A DNA stretch of 64,000 nucleotides from Streptomyces sp. NBC_01485 (GTDB lineage: Bacteria > Actinomycetota > Actinomycetes > Streptomycetales > Streptomycetaceae): the NCBI RefSeq assembly GCF_036227125.1, contig NZ_CP109435.1, positions 2,356,001 to 2,420,000 on the forward strand, in the 5' to 3' direction. Shown here one piece after another: positions 1-8,108 of the stretch. The notes below the pieces were generated by a model that did not search any database, had not been told where the DNA came from, and saw only the letters and a list, made by a program, of their open reading frames with translations. The first letter of the stretch is position 1. Each line of letters starts with the position of its first letter. The translations under genes and the position numbers were made by a program.

Positions 1-607
1 CCACCGCGCGCGTGAGGTCGGCCTCCATGGCGTCCAGGCGGGCGACCGCGTCCGTGTACGCCTCGTCGACGCCGGTGTCGAGGTCGTTGTGGTTGATCGC
101 GTTGGCGATCAGCAGGACGGAGCCCTCCCAGTGGTCCATGACGGCGAGATCGCTGGTCAGGAGCATGGTCAGCTCGGGCAGTCGCAGGTCGTCCCGCTCA
201 CCGGGGCCGATCTTCTCCAGGCGGCGCACGATGTCGTAGCCGAGGTAGCCGACCATGCCGCCGGTGAAGGGCGGCATGCCCTCCTGGTGGGGGGTGTGCA
301 GGGTCTCGATGGTGGCGCGCAGGGCGGCGAGCGGGTCGCCGTCCGTGGGGACGCCGACGGGCGGGGTGCCGAGCCAGTGGGTCTGGCCGTCGAGCGCGGT
401 GAGGGTGGCGGCGCTTCGGACGCCGACGAAGGAGTACCGGGACCACGAGCGGCCGTTCTCCGCGGACTCCAGGAGGAAGGTGCCGGTGCGCTCGGCGGCG
501 AGCTTGCGGTAGAGCGCGACCGGGGTGTCGCCGTCGGCGAGGAGCTTGCGGGTGACCGGGATGACACGGCGGTCGCCGGCCAGCTTGCGGAACGTCTCGA
601 GGTCCAT
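1..607 (-). CDS. trpE: Anthranilate synthase component I, N-terminal part (cut by left edge)
   Basis: Large subunit of anthranilate synthase, which converts chorismate to anthranilate in tryptophan synthesis. Only the first ~202 codons are in the window and the catalytic chorismate-binding half lies beyond the left edge. The visible part starts MDLETFRKLAGDRRVIPVTR and carries the LLES element (about residues 45-48) that binds feedback-inhibiting tryptophan in TrpE, followed by SRYSFVG. The ATG at 607 is preceded by AAGGT at suitable distance. It begins 11 bp after the hisI stop codon, so hisI and trpE are probably cotranscribed. With so short a gap there is no room here for a trp leader attenuator directly before trpE. 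Confidence 0.93.
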   Translation of the reverse strand, partial: MDLETFRKLAGDRRVIPVTRKLLADGDTPVALYRKLAAERTGTFLLESAENGRSWSRYSFVGVRSAATLTALDGQTHWLGTPPVGVPTDGDPLAALRATIETLHTPHQEGMPPFTGGMVGYLGYDIVRRLEKIGPGERDDLRLPELTMLLTSDLAVMDHWEGSVLLIANAINHNDLDTGVDEAYTDAVARLDAMEADLTRAV

Positions 608-618
608 GGCGGCTGACC

Positions 619-1083
619 TTACTGATCCACGGCGGCGGCGTCGGAATCGGCACCGCCCGTCGGCAGGACGTCCAGCAGGACGTCGGTGTCGAAGCAGGTG
701 CGCGCGCCGGTGTGGCAGGCGGCGCCGACCTGGTCGACCTTGACGAGGACGGTGTCGGCGTCGCAGTCGAGGGCGACGGACCTGACCCACTGGAAGTGGC
801 CGGAGGTGTCGCCCTTGACCCAGTACTCCCGGCGGCTGCGCGACCAGTAGGTGCAGCGGCCGGTGGTGAGCGTGCGGTGCAGCGCCTCGTCGTCCATCCA
901 GCCGAGCATGAGCACCTCACCGGTGTCGTACTGCTGGGCGATGGCGGGGACGAGGCCGTCGGCGCTGCGCTTGAGGCGCGCGGCGATCTCGGGGGCGAGG
1001 CGACTGGACGGAGAACTGTGGCGCGAAGCGCCTCGTTGAGGGGCGGTGGTCGGGTGACGGGCGGGCGGGGGCGTGCTGGTCAT
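619..1083 (-). CDS. hisI: Phosphoribosyl-AMP cyclohydrolase
   Basis: Third step of histidine synthesis: hydrolytic opening of the adenine ring of PR-AMP. 154 residues. The family core begins near residue 29 ([15 protein letters not shown]) and contains the metal-site motifs DCDAD, AACHTG and RTCF, which supply Mg and Zn ligands. Only the cyclohydrolase domain is present, without a fused HisE. The ~25 residues before the core are low-complexity, and codons 8-22 lie inside a 42-bp repeat that recurs upstream of dnaE1. I infer the repeat inserted into the 5' end of the gene. The ATG at 1083 has no clear ribosome-binding site but lies 6 nt after a -10-like box, suggesting a leaderless mRNA. It leads into trpE and is physically separate from the main his operon. 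Confidence 0.95.
   Translation of the reverse strand: MTSTPPPARHPTTAPQRGASRHSSPSSRLAPEIAARLKRSADGLVPAIAQQYDTGEVLMLGWMDDEALHRTLTTGRCTYWSRSRREYWVKGDTSGHFQWVRSVALDCDADTVLVKVDQVGAACHTGARTCFDTDVLLDVLPTGGADSDAAAVDQ
1020..1061 (-). repeat. 42-bp dispersed repeat, copy A, inside hisI
   Basis: These 42 bp match 20367-20408 in the dnaE1 leader with a single mismatch (gaggggCggtgg here, gaggggTggtgg there). In hisI sense the unit ends in GGCGCTTCGCGCC, which can fold as a short GGCGC/GCGCC hairpin. It encodes hisI residues 8-22, read in the same frame as an equivalent peptide at the dnaE1 copy (RHPTT, then PQRGASR). Confidence 0.85.
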
Positions 1084-1089
1084 GGTGCC

Positions 1090-1112
1090 ATTCTGCCGCG
1101 CACCACTGACAG
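1090..1112 (-). promoter_or_regulatory. Candidate hisI promoter of the TGTCAGTG-N8 type, leaderless
   Basis: On the minus strand CTGTCAGTG (1112-1104) is followed by exactly 8 nt and CAGAAT (1095-1090), then 6 nt to the hisI ATG. The layout resembles the actinobacterial RecA-independent damage promoter (tTGTCRgtg-N8-TAnnnT), but the -10 starts with C rather than T. The spacing places the predicted transcription start at the ATG. Confidence 0.45.
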
Positions 1113-1153
1113 TGACGGACGTGCGTCCACTGGGCGGACCCTCTACGTGGCCG

Positions 1154-1159
1154 TAGGCT
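1154..1159 (+). promoter_or_regulatory. -10 box, predicted leaderless start of the TIGR03085 gene
   Basis: TAGGCT lies 6 nt before the ATG at 1166, the distance expected when the transcript begins at the start codon. No Shine-Dalgarno sequence fits in between. No convincing -35 is visible. Confidence 0.4.
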
Positions 1160-1165
1160 GACTGC

Positions 1166-1801
1166 ATGTCGACTTTCGCCAAGCGTGAACGGCTTCTGCT
1201 CGCCGATCTCTTGGAGACCGCGGGTCCCGAGGCGCCGACCCTCTGCGAGGGCTGGCAGACCCGGGACCTGGCCGCGCACGTGGTGGTGCGCGAGCGCCGC
1301 CCGGACGCCGCCGGCGGCCTGGTGCTCCCCCAGCTCGCGGCCCGCCTGGACAAGGTGATGGAGGAGTTCGCGGCCAAGCCGTACGACGAGCTGATCCAGC
1401 TCATCCGGACCGGCCCGCCGCGCTTCTCGCCCTTCCAGCTCAAGCAGATCGACGAGGCGTCGAACACGATCGAGTTCTACGTCCACACCGAGGACGTCCG
1501 GCGCGCCCAGCCGGACTGGACGCCGCGCGAGCTCGACCCGGTCTTCCAGGACACCCTGTGGTCCCGGCTGGAGCGCGCGGCGCGCCTGATGGGCCGCGGC
1601 ACCCCGACGGGCCTGGTCCTACGCCGCGCGGACGGCCGTACGGCGGTCGCCAACCGGGGCACTCCGGTGGTGACGGCGACCGGGGAGCCGTCGGAGCTGC
1701 TGCTGTTCCTGCACGGCCGGCGGAGCGCGGCCAAGGTGGAGCTGGAGGGCGAGAAGGACGCGATCGCCAAACTGCACGGCGGCAAGCAGCTCGGCATCTG
1801 A
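1166..1801 (+). CDS. TIGR03085 family protein (DinB/MDMPI-like metal-binding fold)
   Basis: Actinobacterial protein of unknown substrate, 211 residues, the usual size for TIGR03085. The N-terminal half resembles the mycothiol-dependent maleylpyruvate isomerase/DinB helical bundle: [33 protein letters not shown] with conserved histidine and acidic positions, and [13 protein letters not shown] near residue 110. Many relatives are thiol-dependent metalloenzymes, but a mycothiol-linked role here is inference. It is divergent from hisI (82 bp between starts) and 12 bp upstream of the VOC gene, with which it probably forms a two-gene operon. The ATG at 1166 appears leaderless. Confidence 0.75.
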   Translation: MSTFAKRERLLLADLLETAGPEAPTLCEGWQTRDLAAHVVVRERRPDAAGGLVLPQLAARLDKVMEEFAAKPYDELIQLIRTGPPRFSPFQLKQIDEASNTIEFYVHTEDVRRAQPDWTPRELDPVFQDTLWSRLERAARLMGRGTPTGLVLRRADGRTAVANRGTPVVTATGEPSELLLFLHGRRSAAKVELEGEKDAIAKLHGGKQLGI

Positions 1802-1813
1802 GAGGAACCGTTC

Positions 1814-2212
1814 ATGATCAAGGTCGCGATGACCAGCGTGTACGTCGACGACGTCACGAAGGCGCACGCCTTCTACACGGACGTCCTGGGCTTCGAGACG
1901 CGCCTGCACATGGACCTCGGCGGCGGCACCCTGCTCGTCACCGTGGGCGCGCCGGAAGGGGCCCAGCCGGATCTCCAGTTGCTGCTGGAGCCCGGCCAGG
2001 GCCCCATCGCGGAGCCGTACCGAGCGGCACTGCGCGAGGCGGGCCTGCCGTGCATCGTCTTCTCCGTCGACGACATCGAGGCGGAGTACGAGCGCCTGCG
2101 GTCCCTGGGCGTGCGCTTCACCCACAAGCCACAGGAACAGGGCCCGGTCATCGCAGCCGTCCTGGACGACACCGTGGGCAACCTGATCCAACTGACTCAG
2201 CCGAAAGGATGA
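1814..2212 (+). CDS. VOC (glyoxalase/bleomycin-resistance fold) family protein
   Basis: 132-residue single-domain vicinal-oxygen-chelate protein made of two beta-alpha-beta-beta-beta modules: MTSVYVDDVTKAHAFYTDVL at residues ~6-25, then IVFSVDDIEAEYERLRSLGV in the second module, ending in DDTVGNLIQLTQ. Such proteins bind a divalent metal and act as lyases, dioxygenases or drug-sequestering proteins. The substrate cannot be told from sequence. GAGAGGAACC precedes the ATG. It follows the TIGR03085 gene by 12 bp and converges on hisF with 6 bp between the stop codons. Confidence 0.85.
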   Translation: MIKVAMTSVYVDDVTKAHAFYTDVLGFETRLHMDLGGGTLLVTVGAPEGAQPDLQLLLEPGQGPIAEPYRAALREAGLPCIVFSVDDIEAEYERLRSLGVRFTHKPQEQGPVIAAVLDDTVGNLIQLTQPKG

Positions 2213-2218
2213 GGCGCG

Positions 2219-2974
2219 TCACCGCACAGGGTGTCCCGCCCCTCTCAGCGCGTCCTTGACCTGTCCGATGCGTAGGTCGCCGAAGTGGAACACCGATGCG
2301 GCCAGGACCGCGTTCGCGCCCGCTTCGACGGCCGGGGGGAAGTCGGTGAGGGTGCCGGCGCCGCCGGAGGCGATCAGGGGGATCGTCACGTGTCTGCGGA
2401 CGGCCGTGATCATCTCCAGGTCGTAGCCGTCCTTCGTGCCGTCGGCGTCCATCGAGTTGAGCAGGATCTCGCCCGCGCCCAGCTCGGCCGCCCGGTGCGC
2501 CCACTCGATCGCGTCGATGCCGGTGCCCTTGCGGCCGCCGTGGGTCGTCACCTCGAAGGATCCGGACGCGGTGCGCCTGGCGTCCACCGAGAGGACCAGT
2601 ACCTGGCTGCCGAAGCGCTCCGCGATCTCCTTGATCAGCTCGGGGCGGGCGATCGCGGCCGTGTTCACGCCCACCTTGTCGGCGCCCGCCCGCAGCAGCT
2701 TGTCGACGTCCTCGGGGGTGCGCACCCCGCCGCCGACGGTGAGCGGGATGAACACCTGCTCGGCGGTGCGGCGCACCACGTCGTACGTCGTCTCGCGGTT
2801 GCCCGAGGAGGCGGTGATGTCCAGGAACGTCAGCTCGTCGGCGCCCTCGGCGTCGTACACCTTGGCCATCTCGACGGGGTCGCCCGCGTCGCGCAGGTTC
2901 TGGAAGTTGACGCCCTTGACGACCCGGCCGTTGTCCACGTCCAGGCAGGGGATGACTCGGATCGCCAGGGTCAT
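2219..2974 (-). CDS. hisF: Imidazole glycerol phosphate synthase, cyclase subunit
   Basis: TIM-barrel subunit that uses ammonia from HisH to convert PRFAR to imidazole glycerol phosphate and AICAR. 251 residues, full length. The two catalytic aspartates are visible in [14 protein letters not shown] (Asp ~12) and VLSVDARR (Asp ~131), and phosphate-binding loops appear as TVGGGVR and ASGGAGT. Its ATG overlaps the ridA stop as ATGA. It is the last gene of the his operon, and transcription would then run into the convergent VOC gene. Confidence 0.98.
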   Translation of the reverse strand: MTLAIRVIPCLDVDNGRVVKGVNFQNLRDAGDPVEMAKVYDAEGADELTFLDITASSGNRETTYDVVRRTAEQVFIPLTVGGGVRTPEDVDKLLRAGADKVGVNTAAIARPELIKEIAERFGSQVLVLSVDARRTASGSFEVTTHGGRKGTGIDAIEWAHRAAELGAGEILLNSMDADGTKDGYDLEMITAVRRHVTIPLIASGGAGTLTDFPPAVEAGANAVLAASVFHFGDLRIGQVKDALRGAGHPVR

Positions 2975-3366
2975 GACGGCACTCCTCGGAACGCCTCCAC
3001 CTCGACCTCGACGACCAGGCTGGGGTCCACGAAGCCGGAGACGATGATCATGGATGCGGCGGGCCGGACGGCGTCGAACAGCTCCTTGTGGGCGCGTCCG
3101 ACGTCGTCCACGTCCCGCGCGTGGGTGATGTACATGCGGGTCCGCACGACGTCGCCGCGGCCGAGACCCAGTTGCTCCAGCGCCGCGAACGCGACGTTGA
3201 AGGCGTTGACCGTCTGCTCGTGGGGACCGCCGCCGGCGATCTGGCCGTCCACTATCGACGTGCAGCCGGAGACCAGCACCAGCCCGTTCGGCAGCTCCAC
3301 CGCGCGGGAGTAGCCGAAGGTCTCCTCCCAGGGCGCGCCGGTCGTGACGCGTCGCAGCTCGCTCAC
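2971..3366 (-). CDS. RidA family enamine/imine deaminase
   Basis: 131-residue YjgF/YER057c/UK114-fold protein. RidA homologs hydrolyse reactive 2-aminoacrylate-type enamines released by PLP enzymes. Visible features: [36 protein letters not shown] and a C-terminal [11 protein letters not shown] strand. The arginine that binds the carboxylate in canonical RidA falls in a modified segment ([14 protein letters not shown]), so this may be a subgroup with another substrate. The GTG start overlaps the priA stop as GTGA, and its own stop overlaps the hisF start. Tight coupling inside the his operon implies production together with HisH, PriA and HisF. Confidence 0.85.
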   Translation of the reverse strand: MSELRRVTTGAPWEETFGYSRAVELPNGLVLVSGCTSIVDGQIAGGGPHEQTVNAFNVAFAALEQLGLGRGDVVRTRMYITHARDVDDVGRAHKELFDAVRPAASMIIVSGFVDPSLVVEVEVEAFRGVPS

Positions 3367-4088
3367 CGGGCCACCGCCTCCAGGGCCTCTTCCAGCGTGA
3401 ACGCCTTCGCGTAGAGCGCCTTGCCGACGATGGAGCCCTCGACGCCGAGGGGCACCAGCTCGGCGATGGCCCGCAGGTCGTCCAGGGACGACACGCCGCC
3501 CGACGCCACGACCGGCCGGTCCGTCACCGCGCACACGTTCTTCAGGAGCTCCAGGTTCGGGCCCTGCAGCGTGCCGTCCTTGGCGATGTCGGTGACGACG
3601 TACCGCGCGCAGCCCTCCTGGTCGAGGCGGGCCAGCGTCTCGTAGAGGTCGCCGCCGTCGCGGGTCCAGCCACGGCCGCGCAGGGTCGTGCCCCGGACGT
3701 CGAGGCCGACCGCGATCTTGTCGCCGTGCTCGGCGATGATCTTGGCGACCCACTCGGGCGTCTCCAGGGCGGCGGTGCCCAGGTTCACCCGGGTGCAGCC
3801 GGTGGCGAGGGCGGCGGCGAGGGTGTCGTCGTCGCGGATGCCGCCGGACAGCTCCACCTTGATGTCCATGGCCCCCGCGACCTCCGCGATCAGCGCGCGG
3901 TTGTCGCCGGTGCCGAACGCGGCGTCCAGGTCGACCAGGTGCAGCCACTCGGCGCCCGAGCGCTGCCAGGCGAGGGCGGCTTCGAGGGGCGAACCGTAAG
4001 AAGTCTCCGTGCCCGACTCGCCGTGCACGAGACGGACGGCCTGGCCGTCGCGGACGTCGACGGCGGGGAGGAGTTCGAGCTTGCTCAC
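3363..4088 (-). CDS. priA: Bifunctional phosphoribosyl isomerase A (HisA/TrpF activity)
   Basis: TIM-barrel isomerase. In streptomycetes and mycobacteria, PriA performs both the HisA step (ProFAR to PRFAR) and the TrpF step (PRA to CdRP), since these genomes lack a separate trpF. 241 residues. Catalytic aspartates lie in [15 protein letters not shown] (Asp ~11) and [14 protein letters not shown] (Asp ~130 region and the conserved Asp-Gly-Thr), with SGGIRDD and [12 protein letters not shown] as phosphate loops. It starts with GTG and has GTGA overlaps with both neighbours. It is the biochemical link between the his operon and trpE nearby. Dual specificity is established for the family, not visible directly. 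Confidence 0.95.
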   Translation of the reverse strand: MSKLELLPAVDVRDGQAVRLVHGESGTETSYGSPLEAALAWQRSGAEWLHLVDLDAAFGTGDNRALIAEVAGAMDIKVELSGGIRDDDTLAAALATGCTRVNLGTAALETPEWVAKIIAEHGDKIAVGLDVRGTTLRGRGWTRDGGDLYETLARLDQEGCARYVVTDIAKDGTLQGPNLELLKNVCAVTDRPVVASGGVSSLDDLRAIAELVPLGVEGSIVGKALYAKAFTLEEALEAVAR

Positions 4089-4741
4089 AGGGTTCCGATC
4101 CAGTTGGTGAGGAGCTGGGCGCCGGCGTCGCCGGACTTCTCGGGGTGGAACTGCGTGGCCCACAGGGCGCCGTTCTCCACGGCGGCCACGAAGGGCTTGC
4201 CGTGCGTCGACCAGGTCACCAGGGGCGCCCGTATCGCCGCGTTGGTGGTCTCCAGGGACCACTCCTGGACTGCGTAGGAGTGCACGAAGTAGAAGCGCGC
4301 GTCCGGGTCCAGGCCGGCGAACAGCTCGGAGCCGGCCGGGGCGTCGACGGTGTTCCAGCCCATGTGGGGCACGATCTCGGCCTGGAGCGGCTCGACCGCG
4401 CCGGGCCATTCGTCCAGGCCCTCGGTCTCCACGCCGTGCTCGATGCCGCGCGCGAACAGGATCTGCATGCCGACGCAGATGCCCAGCACGGGCCGGCCGC
4501 CGGACAGCCGGCGGCCGACGATCCAGTCGCCGCGGGCCTCGCGCAGGCCCTTCATGCAGGCGGCGAAGGCCCCGACGCCCGGCACGAGCAGCCCGTCGGC
4601 GTTCATGGCCGTGTCGAAGTCACGCGTGATCTCCACGTCGGCCCCCGCGCGCGCGAGGGCGCGCTCGGCGGAGCGGACGTTGCCGAAGCCGTAGTCGAAG
4701 ACGACCACCTTCTTGGCGCCGTTCGTGCCGGTGGCGGTCAA
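4085..4741 (-). CDS. hisH: Imidazole glycerol phosphate synthase, glutaminase subunit
   Basis: Class I glutamine amidotransferase that feeds ammonia to HisF. 218 residues from the start chosen here. The catalytic triad is seen as [10 protein letters not shown] (Cys) and [11 protein letters not shown] (His, Glu). I chose TTG at 4741: it lies 7 nt after GGAGG and overlaps the stop of the small upstream gene as TTGA, like the other junctions in this operon. The GTG two codons earlier is only 1 nt from that ribosome-binding site. Its stop overlaps the priA GTG. Confidence 0.96.
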   Translation of the reverse strand: MTATGTNGAKKVVVFDYGFGNVRSAERALARAGADVEITRDFDTAMNADGLLVPGVGAFAACMKGLREARGDWIVGRRLSGGRPVLGICVGMQILFARGIEHGVETEGLDEWPGAVEPLQAEIVPHMGWNTVDAPAGSELFAGLDPDARFYFVHSYAVQEWSLETTNAAIRAPLVTWSTHGKPFVAAVENGALWATQFHPEKSGDAGAQLLTNWIGTL

Positions 4742-4902
4742 TTCCACACCTCCAGCCGCACCACGCCCGCGACGAGACACATCGTGGCGCCGATCGAGAG
4801 CAGCACGATCAGGCTCTTCGGCATCTGCTGTTTGACGAACGAGTAGATGCCGCCGGCCAGGAAGAGGCCGACGACGATCAGGATGGTCGAGAGTCCCGTC
4901 AT
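4738..4902 (-). CDS. Small two-helix membrane protein inside the his operon (54 aa)
   Basis: Unnamed 54-residue protein between hisB and hisH. It starts [18 protein letters not shown], followed by a short charged loop ([11 protein letters not shown]) and a second hydrophobic segment ([17 protein letters not shown]), ending RLEVWN. The prediction is two transmembrane helices with almost no soluble part. The ATG at 4902 is 5 bp upstream of the hisB stop and its own stop overlaps the hisH TTG start, so it is translated in step with histidine enzymes. No histidine-pathway role is known to me. It may be a membrane tether, or simply a passenger. Confidence 0.8.
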   Translation of the reverse strand: MTGLSTILIVVGLFLAGGIYSFVKQQMPKSLIVLLSIGATMCLVAGVVRLEVWN

Positions 4903-4906
4903 GGCT

Positions 4907-5500
4907 CTACAGCGCGCCCTTCGTGGAGGGGAGGATGCCGGCCGCGCGCGGGTCGCGCTCGGCGGCGTAGCGCAGCGCCCGGGCGAGCGCCTTGAACTGG
5001 CATTCCACGATGTGGTGCGCGTTGCGCCCGTAGGGCACGTGCACGTGCAGCGCGATCTGCGCCTGGGCGACGAAGGACTCCAGGATGTGCCGGGTCATCG
5101 TGGTGTCGTACTCGCCGATCATCGGCGCCATCTTCTCGGGCTCGGTGTGCACGAGGTAGGGGCGGCCGGACAGGTCGACGGTGACCTGGGCGAGGGACTC
5201 GTCCAGCGGGACCGTGCAGTTGCCGAAGCGGTAGATCCCCACCTTGTCGCCGAGCGCCTGCTTGAAGGCGGCGCCGAGCGCGAGGGCGGTGTCCTCGATG
5301 GTGTGGTGGGAGTCGATGTGCAGGTCGCCGTCGGTCTTCACGGTCAGGTCGAACAGGCCGTGCCGGCCGAGCTGGTCGAGCATGTGGTCGTAGAAGCCGA
5401 CGCCCGTCGACACGTCGACCTTGCCGGTGCCGTCGAGGTTGATCTCGACGAGGACCGAGGTCTCCTTCGTCGTCCGCTCCACACGTCCTACGCGGTTCAT
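4907..5500 (-). CDS. hisB: Imidazoleglycerol-phosphate dehydratase
   Basis: Mn-dependent dehydration of imidazole glycerol phosphate to imidazole acetol phosphate. 197 residues, the monofunctional dehydratase without the histidinol-phosphatase domain of enterobacterial HisB. Diagnostic motifs: [27 protein letters not shown] and [18 protein letters not shown], which carry the histidine/glutamate metal ligands of both duplicated halves. The ATG at 5500 overlaps the hisC stop as ATGA. A separate histidinol-phosphate phosphatase must be encoded elsewhere, as none is visible here. Confidence 0.98.
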   Translation of the reverse strand: MNRVGRVERTTKETSVLVEINLDGTGKVDVSTGVGFYDHMLDQLGRHGLFDLTVKTDGDLHIDSHHTIEDTALALGAAFKQALGDKVGIYRFGNCTVPLDESLAQVTVDLSGRPYLVHTEPEKMAPMIGEYDTTMTRHILESFVAQAQIALHVHVPYGRNAHHIVECQFKALARALRYAAERDPRAAGILPSTKGAL

Positions 5501-6636
5501 GCGCTCTGCTCCTTCGGGGGCGTGGGGGTGTCCCCCACAAAACACTGCAATTCACGTACCGCGTCGAGGAACGCGTCGTTCTCTTCGGGGGTTCCCGCGG
5601 TGACCCGCAGCCAGCCGGGGACGCCGTTGTCGCGGACCAGGACGCCCCGGTCGAGGATCTGCTGCCAGACCGTGTGGGCGTCGGCGAACCGCCCGAACTG
5701 CACGAAGTTGGCGTCGGACGCCGTGACCTCGTACCCGATCGCGAGCAGCTCGCCCACCAGCCGGTCCCGCTCCGACTTGAGCTGCTCGACGTACTTCAGC
5801 AGCGTGCCGGTGTGCTCCAGGGCGGCCAGCGCGGTCGCCTGGGTGACGGCCGACAGGTGGTACGGCAGCCGGACGAGCTGGACGGCGTCCACGACCGCCG
5901 GGTGCGCGGCGAGGTAGCCGAGGCGCAGACCGGCCGCGCCGAAGGCCTTCGACATCGTCCGCGAGACGACGAGATTCGGCCGACCTTCGAGCAGCGGCAG
6001 CAGCGAGTCGCCGTGGCTGAACTCGACGTACGCCTCGTCGACGACGACCATCGACGGCCGCGCGGCCTGAGCGGCCTCGTACAGCGCGAGGACCGTCTCG
6101 GCCGGGACCGCGGTGCCGGTGGGGTTGTTGGGGGTGGTGATGAAGACGACGTCCGGGCGGTGCTCGGCGACGGCCCGCTCGGCCGCCGCGAGGTCGATGG
6201 TGAAGTCCGCGCCGCGCGGGCCGGAGATCCAGCCGGTCCCGGTGCCGCGCGCGATGAGCCCGTGCATCGAGTACGACGGCTCGAAGCCGATCGCCGTACG
6301 GCCCGGCCCGCCGAAGGTCTGGAGCAGCTGCTGGATGACCTCGTTGGAGCCGTTGGCGGCCCACACGTTGGCCGGGCCGACCTCGTACCCGGCGGTGTCG
6401 GTCAGGTACTTCGCGAGCTGGGTGCGCAGCTCGACGGCGTCGCGGTCCGGGTAGCGGTTGAGGTCGCGGGCCGCCTCGCGCACCCGCTCGGCGATCCGCT
6501 CGACCAGCGGCTCGGGCAGCGGGTAGGGGTTCTCGTTGGTGTTCAGCCGTACGGGGACGTCGAGTTGGGGCGCGCCGTAGGGGGACTTGCCGCGCAGCTC
6601 GTCCCGTACGGGGAGATCGTCGATTCCGAAGCTCAT
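5497..6636 (-). CDS. hisC: Histidinol-phosphate aminotransferase
   Basis: PLP-dependent class I/II aminotransferase that transfers an amino group from glutamate to imidazole acetol phosphate. 379 residues. Visible PLP-site elements: [33 protein letters not shown] and [18 protein letters not shown], the last containing the Schiff-base lysine. The substrate phosphate arginine is in [11 protein letters not shown]. Its ATG overlaps the hisD stop and its stop overlaps the hisB start, so hisD-C-B form an uninterrupted translationally coupled run. Confidence 0.97.
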   Translation of the reverse strand: MSFGIDDLPVRDELRGKSPYGAPQLDVPVRLNTNENPYPLPEPLVERIAERVREAARDLNRYPDRDAVELRTQLAKYLTDTAGYEVGPANVWAANGSNEVIQQLLQTFGGPGRTAIGFEPSYSMHGLIARGTGTGWISGPRGADFTIDLAAAERAVAEHRPDVVFITTPNNPTGTAVPAETVLALYEAAQAARPSMVVVDEAYVEFSHGDSLLPLLEGRPNLVVSRTMSKAFGAAGLRLGYLAAHPAVVDAVQLVRLPYHLSAVTQATALAALEHTGTLLKYVEQLKSERDRLVGELLAIGYEVTASDANFVQFGRFADAHTVWQQILDRGVLVRDNGVPGWLRVTAGTPEENDAFLDAVRELQCFVGDTPTPPKEQSA

Positions 6637-7973
6637 TTGCTCGTCGGTACCTTCCACCCGAACCTCGCCTTGACCGCCGCGCCGTGCGCGGGCAGGTCCT
6701 CCGCCTCCGCCAGCGTCACCACGTGGTGCGCGACGTCGGCCAGCGCGTCGCGCGTGTAGTCGACGATGTGGATGCCGCGGAGGAAGGACTGCACCGACAG
6801 CCCGGAGGAGTGGCAGGCGCAGCCGCCGGTGGGCAGCACGTGGTTGGACCCGGCCGCGTAGTCGCCCAGGGAGACCGGCGCCCAGGGGCCGACGAAGATC
6901 GCGCCCGCGTTCCTGACCCGGTCGGCCACGGCGGCGGCGTCGGCCGTCTGGATCTCCAGGTGCTCGGCGCCGTACGCGTCGACGACGCGCAGGCCCTCGT
7001 CGATCCCGTCGACGAGGACGATCGCCGACTGGCGGCCGGCGAGCGCCGGGACGATCCGGTCGTCGATGTGCTTGGTGGCCGCGACCTGCGGCTGGAGTTC
7101 CTTCTCGACGGCGTCCGCCAGCGCGACGGAGTCGGTGACGAGGACGGCGGCGGCCAGCGGGTCGTGCTCGGCCTGGCTGATCAGGTCGGCGGCGACGTGC
7201 ACCGGGTCGGCGCTGTCGTCGGCCAGGACCGCGATCTCGGTCGGGCCGGCCTCGGCGTCGATGCCGATCTTTCCGGTGAAGTAGCGCTTGGCGGCGGCGA
7301 CCCAGATGTTGCCGGGGCCGGTGACCATGTTGGCGGGCGGGCAGGACTCGGTGCCGTACGCGAACATCGCGACGGCGGTCGCGCCACCGGCCGCGTACAC
7401 CTCGTCGACGCCGAGCAGGGCGCACGCGGCGAGGATCGTCGGGTGCGGGAGGCCGTCGAACTCGGCCTGCGCCGGGGAGGCCAGGGCGATCGACTCGACG
7501 CCCGCCTCCTGGGCCGGCACGACGTTCATGATCACGGACGACGGGTAGACGGACCGGCCGCCGGGCGCGTACAGCCCGACCCGCTCGACCGGCACCCACT
7601 TCTCGGTCACCGACCCGCCGGGCACGACCTGCGTCGTGTGCGTCGTACGGCGCTGCGCGCGGTGGACGAGACGGGCGCGGCGGACGGACTCCTCCAGGGC
7701 CGCGCGCACGGCCGGGTCGAGCTGCTCCAGCGCGTCGGCGATCGCCTGTGCCGGGACCCGTACGGAGGCCAGCCGCACGCCGTCGAACTTCTCGGCGAAG
7801 TCGATCAGCGCCGCGTCGCCCCGATGATGCACGGCCTCGCAGATCGGACGCACCTTCTCCAGGGCGGCCGAGACGTCGAATTCGGCTCGGGGCAGCAGGT
7901 CGCGCAGGGCGGGGCCCTCGGGAAGGGTGTCGCCGCGCAGATCGATTCGGGCCAGCGAGAAATGTTGCAGCAC
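6633..7973 (-). CDS. hisD: Histidinol dehydrogenase
   Basis: Zn- and NAD-dependent four-electron oxidation of histidinol to histidine, the last pathway step. 446 residues from the GTG at 7973. The signature [20 protein letters not shown] and GAEHLEIQT supply Zn and catalytic histidines. [21 protein letters not shown] marks the NAD-binding part. The start is the least certain point: GTG 7973 follows GAGAG by 11 nt and gives a length typical of the family, while an in-frame TTG at 8021 would add 16 residues. First gene of the his operon, divergent from the gene at 8109. Confidence 0.95.
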   Translation of the reverse strand: MLQHFSLARIDLRGDTLPEGPALRDLLPRAEFDVSAALEKVRPICEAVHHRGDAALIDFAEKFDGVRLASVRVPAQAIADALEQLDPAVRAALEESVRRARLVHRAQRRTTHTTQVVPGGSVTEKWVPVERVGLYAPGGRSVYPSSVIMNVVPAQEAGVESIALASPAQAEFDGLPHPTILAACALLGVDEVYAAGGATAVAMFAYGTESCPPANMVTGPGNIWVAAAKRYFTGKIGIDAEAGPTEIAVLADDSADPVHVAADLISQAEHDPLAAAVLVTDSVALADAVEKELQPQVAATKHIDDRIVPALAGRQSAIVLVDGIDEGLRVVDAYGAEHLEIQTADAAAVADRVRNAGAIFVGPWAPVSLGDYAAGSNHVLPTGGCACHSSGLSVQSFLRGIHIVDYTRDALADVAHHVVTLAEAEDLPAHGAAVKARFGWKVPTSK

Positions 7974-8014
7974 GAGGTCAATTCTCTCAGACCGGGATCG
8001 GACGTCGTCCGCGC

Positions 8015-8031
8015 GTATCAATGGCTGATAC
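8015..8031. promoter_or_regulatory. Operator-like inverted repeat between hisD and the gene at 8109
   Basis: GTATCA (8015-8020) and TGATAC (8026-8031) are perfect 6-bp arms around a 5-bp spacer. The site is 42 bp upstream of the hisD start and 78 bp upstream of the divergent gene, a position suited to regulating either. It is the only strong dyad in this 135-bp gap. The cognate regulator is unknown. Confidence 0.5.
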
Positions 8032-8108
8032 AGAACGTGGCCGGACCGCGGCCGGAACCCGGAAGATCACCTTCACGTCTAGCGTTCGGGTGACCGAAGG
8101 GGTGACGT

